This document shows positions 11,291 to 25,322 of a stretch of DNA of 64,000 nt, piece by piece (the stretch's first letter is position 1; the number at the start of each line of letters is the position of its first letter). The notes beneath the pieces were generated by a model. The model saw only the letters and a program-made list of their open reading frames with translations. It was not told the DNA's origin and ran no database searches. The translations under genes and the position numbers were made by a program. Source of the DNA: Siphonodentalium dalli (taxonomy: Eukaryota > Mollusca > Scaphopoda > Gadilida > Siphonodentaliidae); contig CP136068.1 in assembly GCA_032622095.1 (NCBI GenBank), positions 1,899,314 to 1,963,313 on the forward strand. The letters are read 5' to 3'.

Positions 11291-11729
11291 ATGTGACCCG
11301 CCATATCAAATCCAGTCGGAAGTCGGGATTTTTTTACCCTGTGCTAATGCATTCTCTTATATATGCGAGTCGACCATAGGTCGCCTCGCATATATAAGAG
11401 AATGCATTGGCCTAACAATATTTTACAATTTTAATAATTTTTTCTTGTATTCTTTAACAATTTTATAATTTCACCAATACAGAGCCCCAGACAAACATGA
11501 GCAGACGACACTCTTCTATATGCTTCTATAAATGTGTGGGGCTCCCTGCAGGGTAATGGATGATTTTTTATTTTATGTCCTAAAAATTGTAAGAAACATT
11601 TTTTTTTTTTTAAAGATAACAAATTGTTAGGCCAATGCGACCTATGGTCGACTCGCATATATAAGAGAATTCATTGGCACAGGGTAAAAAAAACCCGAAT
11701 TACGACTGGATTTGATATGGCGGGTCACA
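11291..11729. mobile_element. TA-flanked twin-hairpin MITE (copy 2)
   Basis: Same family as 2991-3435: ends TGTGACCCGCCATATCAAAT, TA at 11289-11290 and 11730-11731, two 70-bp hairpins (the right one shortened near 11630-11683), and the stem-loop at 11466-11554 in the opposite orientation to copy 1. It lies 22 bp from the hAT-type MITE. Confidence 0.85.
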
Positions 11730-11849
11730 TATTTCCCACTAATTACTGATTGGATGTTCAAACAATACGAACAATCTCAACTCGTATGTAAAATTATCAG
11801 CTAATTGTGTCAGTGATGATATTTCCAACTGTTGAACAATTATACCAAA

Positions 11850-12212
11850 GTTGAGGGGTTGAGACCCCCCCCCCCCCAAACATCCTTGTCGCGACACCCC
11901 AGTACAGCGCCGCATGGAACCAGACAGGTAAGTAGTTGAGGGGTGGAGACCCCCCCCCCCCCCCCAACATCCTTGTCGCGACACCCCAGTACAGCGCCAC
12001 ATGGAACCAGACAGGTAAGTAGTTGTCGCGACACCCCAGTACAGCGCCGCATGGAACCAGGCAGGTAAGTAGTTGAGGGGTGGAGACCCCCCCCCCCCCC
12101 CAACATCCTTGTCGCGACACCCCAGTACAGCGCCACATGGAACCAGACAGGTAAGTAGTTGTCGCGACACCCCAGTACAGCGCCGCATGGAACCAGGCAG
12201 GTAAGTAGTTGA
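11850..12212. repeat. Poly-C minisatellite carrying perfect splice-donor words
   Basis: Long (about 86 bp) and short (about 46-50 bp) units alternate. They share GTCGCGACACCCCAGTACAG and CATGGAACCAG; the long form adds a run of 9-15 C. The 9-mer CAGGTAAGT, the full U1-complementary donor consensus in the sense of the host gene, occurs five times (11925, 12012, 12062, 12148, 12198). Three overlapping open frames on the opposite strand are by-products of the period. Confidence 0.9.
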
Positions 12213-12239
12213 GATGTCGACTCAAAATATGTCACCAAA

Positions 12240-12600
12240 TGTTGCCTTATTGATTATCATCCACTTGAATTCCAACAGTGGCACCATTCTATAGCATTCT
12301 ACTAACATCGCCGAAAATCTCAAGAAAATCGACTTTACCACTCCATAGAAAACATCGTCTGAACTACGGTCAATTGTAGATATTCACTTCTCGATTCGGG
12401 ACGCAATTATCGGCGATAAACTAACAAAAACGATGTCTCCATTGAGAGACACTGCATTTAATTGATATATAAGAAGTATGTGTTGTCAATTTGATATAAT
12501 ATTTGTAAAAAATAACTACTTTGAGCTGCTTTGATCAAGATTATTCTCCATTCCATATTTGATCACCCAACTGGAGTGTTTCGCATCACTTTAATCCTGC
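12240..12600 (-). repeat. Dispersed repeat family R1 (inverted copy)
   Basis: On the minus strand this reads TGATCAAATATGGAATGGAG, then AAAGTAGTTATTTTTTACAA, through GCGTCCCGAATCGAG to TTTTCGGCGATGTTAGTAG. Relatives in plus orientation are at 20023-20450, 36190-36590 and, interrupted, at 50096-50192 plus 52818-52850. No clear termini and no coding frame. Confidence 0.65.
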
Positions 12601-12607
12601 ATACTGT

Positions 12608-13015
12608 ATGGATATACATGTACCAATAGAACGCGCTCAGTGTAGTAATAATAAATGATTTAGTAGTCGGGCCCTGAATGGATATACATGTACCAATAGA
12701 ACGCGCTCAGTGCAGTAATAATAAATGATTTAGTAGTCGGGCCCTGAATGGATATACATGTACCAATAGAACGCGCTCAGTGCAGTAATAATAAATGATT
12801 TAGTAGTCGGGCCCTGAATGGATATACATGTACCAATAGAACGCGCTCAGTGCAGTAATAATAAATGATTTAGTAGTCGGGCCCTGAATGGATATACATG
12901 TACCAATAGAACGCGCTCAGTGCAGTAATAATAAATGATTTAGTAGTCGGGCCCTGAATGGATATACATGTACCAATAGAACGCGCTCAGTGTAGTAATA
13001 ATAAATGATTTTGGG
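12608..13015. repeat. 70-bp tandem units (about 6 copies), left edge of the large satellite
   Basis: The unit contains ATGGATATACATGTACCAAT, AGAACGCGCTCAGTGCAG and TTTAGTAGTCGGGCCCTGA. It lacks the T/G-rich 22-bp segment present in the 92-bp units that follow. Copies are nearly identical. Confidence 0.93.
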
Positions 13016-16000
13016 GTTTTTGGGTTTTGTTTTAGTAGTCGGGCCCTGAATGGATATACATGTACCAATAGAACGCGCTCAGTGTAGTAATAATAAATGA
13101 TTTTGGGGTTTTTGGGTTTTGTTTTAGTAGTCGGGCCCTGAATGGATATACATGTACCAATAGAACGCGCTCAGTGTAGTAATAATAAATGATTTTGTGG
13201 GTTTTTGGGTTTTGTTTTAGTAGTCGGGCCCTGAATGGATATACATGTACCAATAGAACGCGCTCAGTGTAGTAATAATAAATGATTTTGGGGTTTTTGG
13301 GTTTTGTTTTAGTAGTCGGGCCCTGAATGGATATACATGTACCAATAGAACGCGCTCAGTGTAGTAATAATAAATGATTTTGGGGTTTTTGGGTTTTGTT
13401 TTAGTAGTCGGGCCCTGAATGGATATACATGTACCAATAGAACGCGCTCAGTGTAGTAATAATAAATGATTTTGGGGTTTTTGGGTTTTGTTTTAGTAGT
13501 CGGGCCCTGAATGGATATACATGTACCAATAGAACGCGCTCAGTGTAGTAATAATAAATGATTTTGTGGGTTTTTGGGTTTTGTTTTAGTAGTCGGGCCC
13601 TGAATGGATATACATGTACCAATAGAACGCGCTCAGTGTAGTAATAATAAATGATTTTGTGGGTTTTTGGGTTTTGTTTTAGTAGTCGGGCCCTGAATGG
13701 ATATACATGTACCAATAGAACGCGCTCAGTGTAGTAATAATAAATGATTTTGGGGTTTTTGGGTTTTGTTTTAGTAGTCGGGCCCTGAATGGATATACAT
13801 GTACCAATAGAACGCGCTCAGTGTAGTAATAATAAATGATTTTGGGGTTTTTGGGTTTTGTTTTAGTAGTCGGGCCCTGAATGGATATACATGTACCAAT
13901 AGAACGCGCTCAGTGTAGTAATAATAAATGATTTTGGGGTTTTTGGGTTTTGTTTTAGTAGTCGGGCCCTGAATGGATATACATGTACCAATAGAACGCG
14001 CTCAGTGTAGTAATAATAAATGATTTTGGGGTTTTTGGGTTTTGTTTTAGTAGTCGGGCCCTGAATGGATATACATGTACCAATAGAACGCGCTCAGTGT
14101 AGTAATAATAAATGATTTTGGGGTTTTTGGGTTTTGTTTTAGTAGTCGGGCCCTGAATGGATATACATGTACCAATAGAACGCGCTCAGTGTAGTAATAA
14201 TAAATGATTTTGGGGTTTTTGGGTTTTGTTTTAGTAGTCGGGCCCTGAATGGATATACATGTACCAATAGAACGCGCTCAGTGTAGTAATAATAAATGAT
14301 TTTGGGGTTTTTGGGTTTTGTTTTAGTAGTCGGGCCCTGAATGGATATACATGTACCAATAGAACGCGCTCAGTGTAGTAATAATAAATGATTTTGGGGT
14401 TTTTGGGTTTTGTTTTAGTAGTCGGGCCCTGAATGGATATACATGTACCAATAGAACGCGCTCAGTGTAGTAATAATAAATGATTTTGGGGTTTTTGGGT
14501 TTTGTTTTAGTAGTCGGGCCCTGAATGGATATACATGTACCAATAGAACGCGCTCAGTGTAGTAATAATAAATGATTTTGGGGTTTTTGGGTTTTGTTTT
14601 AGTAGTCGGGCCCTGAATGGATATACATGTACCAATAGAACGCGCTCAGTGTAGTAATAATAAATGATTTTGGGGTTTTTGGGTTTTGTTTTAGTAGTCG
14701 GGCCCTGAATGGATATACATGTACCAATAGAACGCGCTCAGTGTAGTAATAATAAATGATTTTGGGGTTTTTGGGTTTTGTTTTAGTAGTCGGGCCCTGA
14801 ATGGATATACATGTACCAATAGAACGCGCTCAGTGTAGTAATAATAAATGATTTTGGGGTTTTTGGGTTTTGTTTTAGTAGTCGGGCCCTGAATGGATAT
14901 ACATGTACCAATAGAACGCGCTCAGTGTAGTAATAATAAATGATTTTGGGGTTTTTGGGTTTTGTTTTAGTAGTCGGGCCCTGAATGGATATACATGTAC
15001 CAATAGAACGCGCTCAGTGTAGTAATAATAAATGATTTTGGGGTTTTGGGGTTTTGTTTTAGTAGTCGGGCCCTGAATGGATATACATGTACCAATAGAA
15101 CGCGCTCAGTGTAGTAATAATAAATGATTTTGGGGTTTTTGGGTTTTGTTTTAGTAGTCGGGCCCTGAATGGATATACATGTACCAATAGAACGCGCTCA
15201 GTGTAGTAATAATAAATGATTTTGGGGTTTTTGGGTTTTGTTTTAGTAGTCGGGCCCTGAATGGATATACATGTACCAATAGAACGCGCTCAGTGTAGTA
15301 ATAATAAATGATTTTGGGGTTTTTGGGTTTTGTTTTAGTAGTCGGGCCCTGAATGGATATACATGTACCAATAGAACGCGCTCAGTGTAGTAATAATAAA
15401 TGATTTTGGGGTTTTTGGGTTTTGTTTTAGTAGTCGGGCCCTGAATGGATATACATGTACCAATAGAACGCGCTCAGTGTAGTAATAATAAATGATTTTG
15501 GGGTTTTTGGGTTTTGTTTTAGTAGTCGGGGCCCTGAATGGATATACATGTACCAATAGAACGCGCTCAGTGTAGTAATAATAAATGATTTTGGGGTTTT
15601 TGGGTTTTGTTTTAGTAGTCGGGCCCTGAATGGATATACATGTACCAATAGAACGCGCTCAGTGTAGTAATAATAAATGATTTTGGGGTTTTTGGGTTTT
15701 GTTTTAGTAGTCGGGCCCTGAATGGATATACATGTACCAATAGAACGCGCTCAGTGTAGTAATAATAAATGATTTTGGGGTTTTTGGGTTTTGTTTTAGT
15801 AGTCGGGCCCTGAATGGATATACATGTACCAATAGAACGCGCTCAGTGTAGTAATAATAAATGATTTTGGGGTTTTTGGGTTTTGTTTTAGTAGTCGGGC
15901 CCTGAATGGATATACATGTACCAATAGAACGCGCTCAGTGTAGTAATAATAAATGATTTTGGGGTTTTTGGGTTTTGTTTTAGTAGTCGGGCCCTGAATG

Positions 16001-17370
16001 GATATACATGTACCAATAGAACGCGCTCAGTGTAGTAATAATAAATGATTTTGGGGTTTTTGGGTTTTGTTTTAGTAGTCGGGCCCTGAATGGATATACA
16101 TGTACCAATAGAACGCGCTCAGTGTAGTAATAATAAATGATTTTGGGGTTTTTGGGTTTTGTTTTAGTAGTCGGGCCCTGAATGGATATACATGTACCAA
16201 TAGAACGCGCTCAGTGTAGTAATAATAAATGATTTTGGGGTTTTTGGGTTTTGTTTTAGTAGTCGGGCCCTGAATGGATATACATGTACCAATAGAACGC
16301 GCTCAGTGTAGTAATAATAAATGATTTTGGGGTTTTTGGGTTTTGTTTTAGTAGTCGGGCCCTGAATGGATATACATGTACCAATAGAACGCGCTCAGTG
16401 TAGTAATAATAAATGATTTTGGGGTTTTTGGGTTTTGTTTTAGTAGTCGGGCCCTGAATGGATATACATGTACCAATAGAACGCGCTCAGTGTAGTAATA
16501 ATAAATGATTTTGGGGTTTTTGGGTTTTGTTTTAGTAGTCGGGCCCTGAATGGATATACATGTACCAATAGAACGCGCTCAGTGTAGTAATAATAAATGA
16601 TTTTGGGGTTTTTGGGTTTTGTTTTAGTAGTCGGGCCCTGAATGGATATACATGTACCAATAGAACGCGCTCAGTGTAGTAATAATAAATGATTTTGGGG
16701 TTTTTGGGTTTTGTTTTAGTAGTCGGGCCCTGAATGGATATACATGTACCAATAGAACGCGCTCAGTGTAGTAATAATAAATGATTTTGGGTTTTTTGGG
16801 TTTTGTTTTAGTAGTCGGGCCCTGAATGGATATACATGTACCAATAGAACGCGCTCAGTGTAGTAATAATAAATGATTTTCGGGGTTTTTGGGTTTTGTT
16901 TTAGTAGTCGGGCCCTGAATGGATATACATGTACCAATAGAACGCGCTCAGTGTAGTAATAATAAATGATTTTCGGGGTTTTTGGGTTTTGTTTTAGTAG
17001 TCGGGCCCTGAATGGATATACATGTACCAATAGAACGCGCTCAGTGTAGTAATAATAAATGATTTTGTGGGTTTTTGGGTTCTTTTAGTAGTCGGGTCCT
17101 GAATGGTCGACATGAACGCGCTCAGTGTAGTAATAATAAATGTTTATGTGGGTTTTTTTAGTAGTCGGGCCCTGAATGGTCGACATGAACGCGCTCAGTG
17201 TAGTAATAATAAATGATTATGTGGGTTTTTTTAGTAGTCGGGCCCTGAATGGTCGACATGAACGCGCTCAGTGCAGTAATAATAAATGATTTTGGGGTTT
17301 TTGGGTTTTGTTTTAGTAGTCGGGCCCTGAATGGATATACATGTACCAACAGAACGCGCTCAGTGTAGTA
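13016..17370. repeat. 92-bp tandem satellite (about 44 copies) with degenerate right edge
   Basis: Each unit is the 70-bp unit plus a T/G-rich insert (TTGGGGTTTTTGGGTTTTGT). Spacing is exactly 92 bp over most of the block, and copies differ only by single bases in the G-runs. From about 17060 the units shorten and change (TGGTCGACATGAACGCG). Homogeneity points to very recent amplification. Open frames of 60-104 codons on the minus strand recur with the period and are not genes. Confidence 0.95.
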
Positions 17371-18425
17371 ATAATAAATGTTTTAGTAGTCGGGCCCTCA
17401 ATGTTTTAGTAGTCGGGCCCTGAATGTTTTAGTAGTCGGGCCCTGAATGTTTTAGTAGTCGGGACCTGAATGTTTTAGTAGTCGGGCCCTGAATGTTTTA
17501 GTAGTCGGGCCCTGAATGTTTTAGTAGACGGGCCCTGAATGTTTTAGTAGTCGGGCCCTGAATGTTTTAGTAGTCGGGCCCTGAATGTTTTAGTAGTCGG
17601 GCCCTGCATCATTTAGTAGTCGGGCCCTGAATGTTTTAGTAGTCGGGCCCTGAATGTTTTAGTAGTCGGGGCCTGAATGTTTTAGTAGTCGGTCCCTGAA
17701 TGTTTTAGTAGTCGGGCCCTGAATGTTTTAGTAGTCGGGCCCTGAATGTTTTAGTAGTCGGGCCCTGAATGTTTTAGAATGTTTTAGTAGTCGGGCCCTG
17801 AATGTTTTAGTAGTCGGGCCCTGAATGTTTTAGTAGTCGGGCCCTGAATGTTTTAGTAGTCGGGCCCTGAATGTTTTAGTAGTCGGGCCCTGAGTGTTTT
17901 AGTAGTCGGGCCCTGAATGTTTTAGTAGTCGGGCCCTGAATGATTTAGTAGTCGGGCCCTAAATGTTTTAGTAGTCGGGCCCTGAATGTTTTAGTAGTCG
18001 GGCCCTGAATGTTTTAGTAGTCAGGCCCTGAATGTTTTAGTAGTCAGGCCCTGAATGTTTTAGTAGTCGGGCCCTGAATGTTTTAGTAGTCGGGCCCTGA
18101 ATGTTTTAGTAGTCGGGCCCTGAATATTTTAGTAGTCGGGCCCTGAATGTTTTAGTAGTCGGGCCCTGAATGTTTTAGTAGTCGGGCCCTGAATGTTTTA
18201 GTAGTCGGGCACTGAATGTTTTAGTAGTCGGGCCCTGAATGTTTTAGTAGTCGGGCCCTGAATATTTTAGTAGTCGGGCCCTGAATGTTTAGTAGTCGGG
18301 CCCTGAATGTTTTAGTAGCCGGGCCCTGAATGTTATAGTAGTTGGGCCCTGAATGTTTTAGTACTCGGGCCCTGAATGTTTTAGTAGTCGGGCCCTGAAT
18401 GTTTTAGTAGTCGGGCCATGAATGG
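17371..18425. repeat. 23-bp tandem array (about 45 copies) cut from the 92-bp unit
   Basis: The unit TTTTAGTAGTCGGGCCCTGA plus ATG is exactly the junction segment of the 92-bp satellite. The copies carry more substitutions than the 92-bp block, so this edge may be older or less homogenised. Confidence 0.95.
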
Positions 18426-18449
18426 TCGAAAACGTCGAGTGATCTTCTG

Positions 18450-19260
18450 CACCACAACGGTTTTTAAGTCCTTGTTTTTGTTGTTTTTTAAGTCCTTGTT
18501 TTTGTTGTTTTTAAGTCCTTGTTTTTGTTGTTTTTATATAATTATTTGTTTTATTTACTCTGAATAAATTGAGTTGGCGTTACATTTGAATTGAGATTTA
18601 TTCCATTTGAAGCGTTGATCGTTTGCTTCAATTTTAGAATTATTTGTCCCACGTGCAGTTACATGGATTTTGGTACGGTATATCTTAAGTTCTTCAATAC
18701 GTCTCATGTGTAATTTAATATGGGTTTTGGTACGGTATATCTTAAGTTCTTCAATACGTCTCATGTGTAATTTATTATGGGTTTTGGTACGGTATATCTT
18801 AAGTTCTTCAATACGTCTCATGTGTAATTTAATATGGGTTTTGGTACGGTATATCTTAAGTTCTTCAATACGTCTCATGTGTAATTTATTATGGGTTTTG
18901 GTACGGTAAATCTTAAGTTCTTCAATACGTCTCATGTGTAATTTAATATGGGTTTGGTACGGTATATCTTAAGTTCTTCAATACGTCTCATGTGTAATTT
19001 AATATGGGTTTGGTACGGTATATCTTAAGTTCTTCAATACGTCTCATGTGTAATTTAATATGGGTTTGGTACGGTATATCTTAAGTTCTTCAATACGTCT
19101 CATATGTAATTTATCGCGACCGGGGTTTGTCCTTTTATTGTTGTTTATATGTGTATTTTTGATTTACCCCTGAATAAATTGAGTTGGCGTTACATTTGGA
19201 CTAGGGATTATATACAGAGTTGAAAGCGTTGCCAAACTTTCCATTTGCTTCAATATATAT
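18450..19260. repeat. 57-bp array (8 copies) between direct repeats, plus a 26-bp run
   Basis: At 18450-18545 there are about four copies of TTTTTAAGTCCTTGTTTTTG. At 18664-19115 there are eight copies of a 56-57-bp unit (GGTACGGTATATCTTAAGTT, CAATACGTCTCATGTG). A non-tandem segment (TGAATAAATTGAGTTGGCGT) lies on both sides, at about 18561 and 19171. Because 57 is 19 codons, both strands stay open with a 19-residue period; there is no other coding evidence. Confidence 0.9.
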
Positions 19261-20022
19261 GAGCATTGTTGTTCCGTTTTCATTTATGTTGTCGGTTTGG
19301 TAGTCTATGTTGCGTACTTGAATGCGTGTCACGGGAAATCATCCACTTCAATCGCTGTGAACATATTATCGTATTATACTATGGGCGCATACAAGCATGC
19401 TGGACGAGCAGCCAATCACAAAAGTTTTCCGGGACTTTTGATGCACGTTAGTACACGCGCTCAGACCGGGAAGTTGTTGAGTTATACACCAGTGATACGT
19501 GTTCATAAATCCCCGGATCGCCGGGCACTTTGTTGAAAGGGTATTTGTTATATACGATGTGCAGCGTATCTATTATTTAAGTGTGTACGGGATCAGCTAC
19601 ATGTGTATTAACCTGAAAAATACCTGCATTACAGCGAATTGTGAAAACGGCGTAAGTACGTTATTTTCTAGTGAGGTGCACCACTCGACTGTGTTCACCG
19701 TATAAACTCGCAGTTATTTCATAAATTTTATATCCAATCTGGCAGCTCTATATATTGTTATATATAAATTATATTCAGGGAGTATCATTGGAATAATCAT
19801 TAACGTTCAGGGAAAAATCCTCCAGAATTAAGGAGGAAATGTTAATTCCTATATATAGTTAATATTCGTATAGTTAATATTCGTATAGTTAATTCGTATA
19901 GTTAATTCGTTGACTTTTCTAATATATACGATCAGTTTAATGAAATATTCGCTAAATATTATAGTTGAATGTTACACTGTATGTACCATTAATCGAAGTG
20001 CCTGGGAGGTCGCTCGTCAGTT
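19261..20022. other. Intronic stretch without a recognised gene
   Basis: Short open frames of 61-79 codons at 19266-19705 overlap each other in different frames and show no motif. AT-rich sequence with a short repeat of TAGTTAATTCG near 19856-19910. Confidence 0.5.
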
Positions 20023-20450
20023 TAAAGCGATGTGAAACACTGCACTGAGGTGTTCAGAAAGGAATAAAAAAGTATCATGTCAAAATAAGTTATTTTCATA
20101 AATGTTCTATCCATAACGACATTGTTATACAAGAATCACACACACTGTTTATTATTCTCGGAATCATTTCCGTATGTTTTTGCCCAATAATGCGTCCTGA
20201 ATAAAGTAGTAAATATTTATATGTGTGCGTAGTTCTACCGTTGTTTTCTCTGAAATGTTAAAGCCGATATGGTTGGAATTTTCAACAATCGTATTTCATT
20301 GCTACATTCTTGCAATGGAGATAGTGTTTGGATACTAACTTATATCAGTGCTCTTCACTAACGTAAGTACACCATATGTATTAATTCACTGAAATAATAC
20401 ATAATATGTCTTTAAAGTATATATTATTGTGTATAGATATTCTCTTTGTC
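20023..20450 (+). repeat. Dispersed repeat family R1 (plus copy)
   Basis: It matches the 36190-36590 copy in order: GTTTAAAG and GAAACACT, AAAGGAATAAAAAAG, TGCGTCCTGAATA, AGTAAATATTTATATG, TTGGATACTAACTTAT, ACATAATATGTCTTTAAAG. Diverged, without coding potential. Confidence 0.6.
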
Positions 20451-21180
20451 TGCTTGATAGTATGTCTTTAAAGTGACGCGGAGCATTCCGCTTGGTTGTT
20501 CAATGGCGCATAGAAAATATTCTTGGTGCTACAGTTAGATATTTCCATCCAATTATTTGGTACCATTATTTTATATAAATTGTTGTTGGAATCAATTTCA
20601 TTTGTGAACTATTCTTGTTTAGCATTTACCGATTCTGAAAGATTGAAAGATTAAACATTAATTTTTTGCGTAGTTCACATGCCGTGTTTTATTAATCGGA
20701 AGGTTTGAAAAACTAAATATTTACAATTTTGCATTCTTGACATGTCGTGTCTTCCGAAAGGGTGGTACCGATGTTGTATTTTGTGGCAATAATAATTTAA
20801 AACACGTGCCGTTTTTCGTTCCAAAATACACGTAATAATATTCGCGTTTGAATTTTTCCCTGTATCGAAATAGATCGATAAATACATGAACTGCCTTTCT
20901 ATGAGAATTATATGTTCAGAAATACTCAATGATGTCATGAAAAATACAATTGTGAACAGAAAGCACATAACACGCACACGCTTGACTATACCAAAAGATA
21001 ACTATAGAGCCTTCATTTAGCGGCACACCTTTGTGCGCTTCAAGCACATTTGGTCATTGAAACATTTTGATTTATATATATTGTTGTAATGTATTTTTTT
21101 TTTAAGATTGAATTCCTTGCTCAATTTAACAAAACCCATTGTTTTTTTGTTTTTGTTCATTAAATTTTTTGAAAAACTAA
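20451..21180. other. Intronic stretch, nothing recognised
   Basis: AT-rich. A 100-codon minus-strand frame at 20675-20977 has no recognisable motif and no splice context, so I do not call it. Confidence 0.5.
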
Positions 21181-21890
21181 TACCATTATAACATCGCCAG
21201 GGTACCCTGAGTCACCACACCAAATTTGGTTGAACTCGGTCCAGGGGTCTGAGAGAAAAATCCAGACATATCGTACTCGTTTGTCAATATAGATGACAAG
21301 CAGTCACAACACTACACCAGACTTGGATACTTTAGGTCTTGTGAGAGATCATCTGAGTTGAAAGACATGCAAATAATTAACGGATTGGCTTGATGAACTT
21401 TTGACAGATATTTTCTACCCATTGATAGTCACATTAATGTTTGAGACAGTTGCTCGCTCTTTAACCATGCACACAATGATCTAGGCATTAGTTACACCAG
21501 GACAAGTTTACTTATATACATATATGCAAACTTAGGGTCATTGTACAGGAAACACACAGTTCCATCATTTCTAACCATTTCCAGATAATGGGCTGTCAAC
21601 CAGCCCATTATCTAGCATTATGCATTAACTATTTTGTAAGTCTACTGGAGCAACCTCTGTTATAATAAATGACAAACAGTTACTATGTCAGACTTGGTGT
21701 TATATGAGTTGATAGATATGCAAATATTTCAATGATTGGCTTGATGCACTAATGAACAGTGTGGTGACAGTTATATTCTAACCATTGATAGTCACATTAA
21801 TGTTTGAGACAGTTGCTCGCTCTTTTTCCATGCACACAATGATCTAGGCTTTAGTTACATCAAGACAAGTTTATTTATTTCAGTTTTACA
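21181..21890. repeat. Dispersed repeat with an internal tandem duplication
   Basis: Two copies of a segment of about 215 bp at about 21290-21515 and 21660-21875 share GGCTTGATG, ATTGATAGTCACATTAATGT, TTGAGACAGTTGCTCGCTCT and CACACAATGATCTAGGC. The stretch before it (ACACCAAATTTGGTTGAACT) is of a kind common in dispersed invertebrate repeats. No gene. Confidence 0.7.
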
Positions 21891-22361
21891 TTTCTCGAAG
21901 CTTCTTTCCGAAGGGTGTCGGGAAGGATTTTTTCACACCACCGCCCCATATGCAACATGTCATAGCTTAATGTCATCTCCACTAAGGCCCATATGAGGTC
22001 CCAGTAACATAAATATGGTGTTTTTGCAGTTATAAATTCTTATAACATGTTTTAAATTGTTAGAAATGTCAAATAAGGGCACAAAAGGTCTTTAGTAAAA
22101 AAATTGCATGAGGTCTGATGAGGTTGTAAAAAACGCGTTGTTTGCCCCTCGGGCCACCCACCCACCCCGGCATACCTTCCTGCAATTTTGTTACTACCCA
22201 CTGGGCTATTGGCATATAATCGCGACCACAGGAGGCACGCGTGTTTTTGATTGAGTATCATATTTAATCTGAAGGGTAATAACTCTATAAATAATGTACC
22301 TTTACTAAATAACGGCGATTTGTATGAGAAATTGCAACACCACAATATATCTATTTGGGGA

Positions 22362-24376
<2,015 letters not shown>

Positions 24377-24611
24377 ATGTAAATATGTACATATCTCTAT
24401 ATACTTAATATATTTATCTCAATGCCTTTGTTAAGGAAATGAGAGAAATAAATGAATTTAATTGTGGTTATGCAATAAATTAAAAAAAAATCTGGACTCG
24501 CTTCAATTCATCAGAATGCAATCCGACGTGCTTTAGATCTAACATTGACAATAACAGTTTTAAAATTGTTTGGAAGCGATGTATCACGATTAGATTTTAC
24601 ATAAATAATAA

Positions 24612-24920
24612 ATAGAGTGGCGTACGGTTTTTTCCTCAAGTAAAATGCGGATGATTATTTTTACGAGGCGTTAGCCGAGTGAAAAATAATGCTCGCATCT
24701 CACGAGAGGAAAAAAAACCCGTACGCTTCTCAGAACAGTTGACTGTTGTGTTTATTATATGTTCTATACCACCTTGTTACGATCCTTATCACAATCAAAC
24801 CTGCGGTTTGACCCAATACGTTCTTAAAGAGATACCATCACCAGCAATTTCTGTTAAAATAACGCGAATAATACCGAATGAAGCAATATATTGACGTCAT
24901 GACGCAGTTCTGAGAGTACG
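24612..24920. mobile_element. Hairpin plus inverted-repeat element (MITE-like)
   Basis: CGTACGG followed by TTTTTTCCTC pairs with GAGGAAAAAAAACCCGTACG about 90 bp further (24612-24717). GTACGCTTCTCAGAAC at 24713 is partly matched by GTTCTGAGAGTAC at 24907-24919. Two overlapping inverted repeats, perhaps nested. No coding content. Confidence 0.5.
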
Positions 24921-24921
24921 A

Positions 24922-25322
24922 AAACATCTGGATAACACATTATGTCATCTGGGAGTGGGGAAATGATTTATATTTTAACATCTGGATAACACACTCGATC
25001 ATCTGGGAGTGGGGAAATGATTTATATTTTAACGTATGGATAACACATTCGATCATCTGGGAGTGGGGAAATGATTTATATTTTAACATCTGGATAACAC
25101 ATTATGTCGTCTGGGAGAGGGGATATGATTTATATTTTAACATCTGGATAACACATTCGATCATCTGGGAGTGGGGAAATGATTTATATTTTAACATCTG
25201 GATAACACATTATGTCATCTGGGAGTGGGGAAATGATTTATATGTTAACATCTGGATAACACACTCGGTCATCTGGGAGAGGGGATATGATTTATATTTT
25301 AACATCTGGATAACACACTCGG
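24922..25322. repeat. 54-bp tandem array (about 7.5 copies)
   Basis: The unit contains ACATCTGGATAACACATT, CATCTGGGAGTGGGGAAATG and ATTTATATTTT. It directly abuts the following 53-bp array with no spacer. Confidence 0.93.

Noticed and set aside
11739-12238. Three overlapping minus-strand frames of 132-149 codons
   Set aside because: The same repeated peptide in three phases of the poly-C minisatellite.
13016-17060. Telomere-like TTTTGGGGTTTTTGGGTTTTG words
   Set aside because: They form one segment of a 92-bp satellite unit flanked by intron sequence, not a terminal repeat.
18555-18935. 126-codon minus-strand frame with 19-residue repeats (MRRIEELKIYRTKTH)
   Set aside because: The 57-bp unit is 19 codons, so both strands stay open. 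Later 56-bp units break the frame, and no non-repeat coding sequence adjoins.
20675-20977. 100-codon minus-strand frame
   Set aside because: No motif, AT-driven composition and no splice or promoter context.
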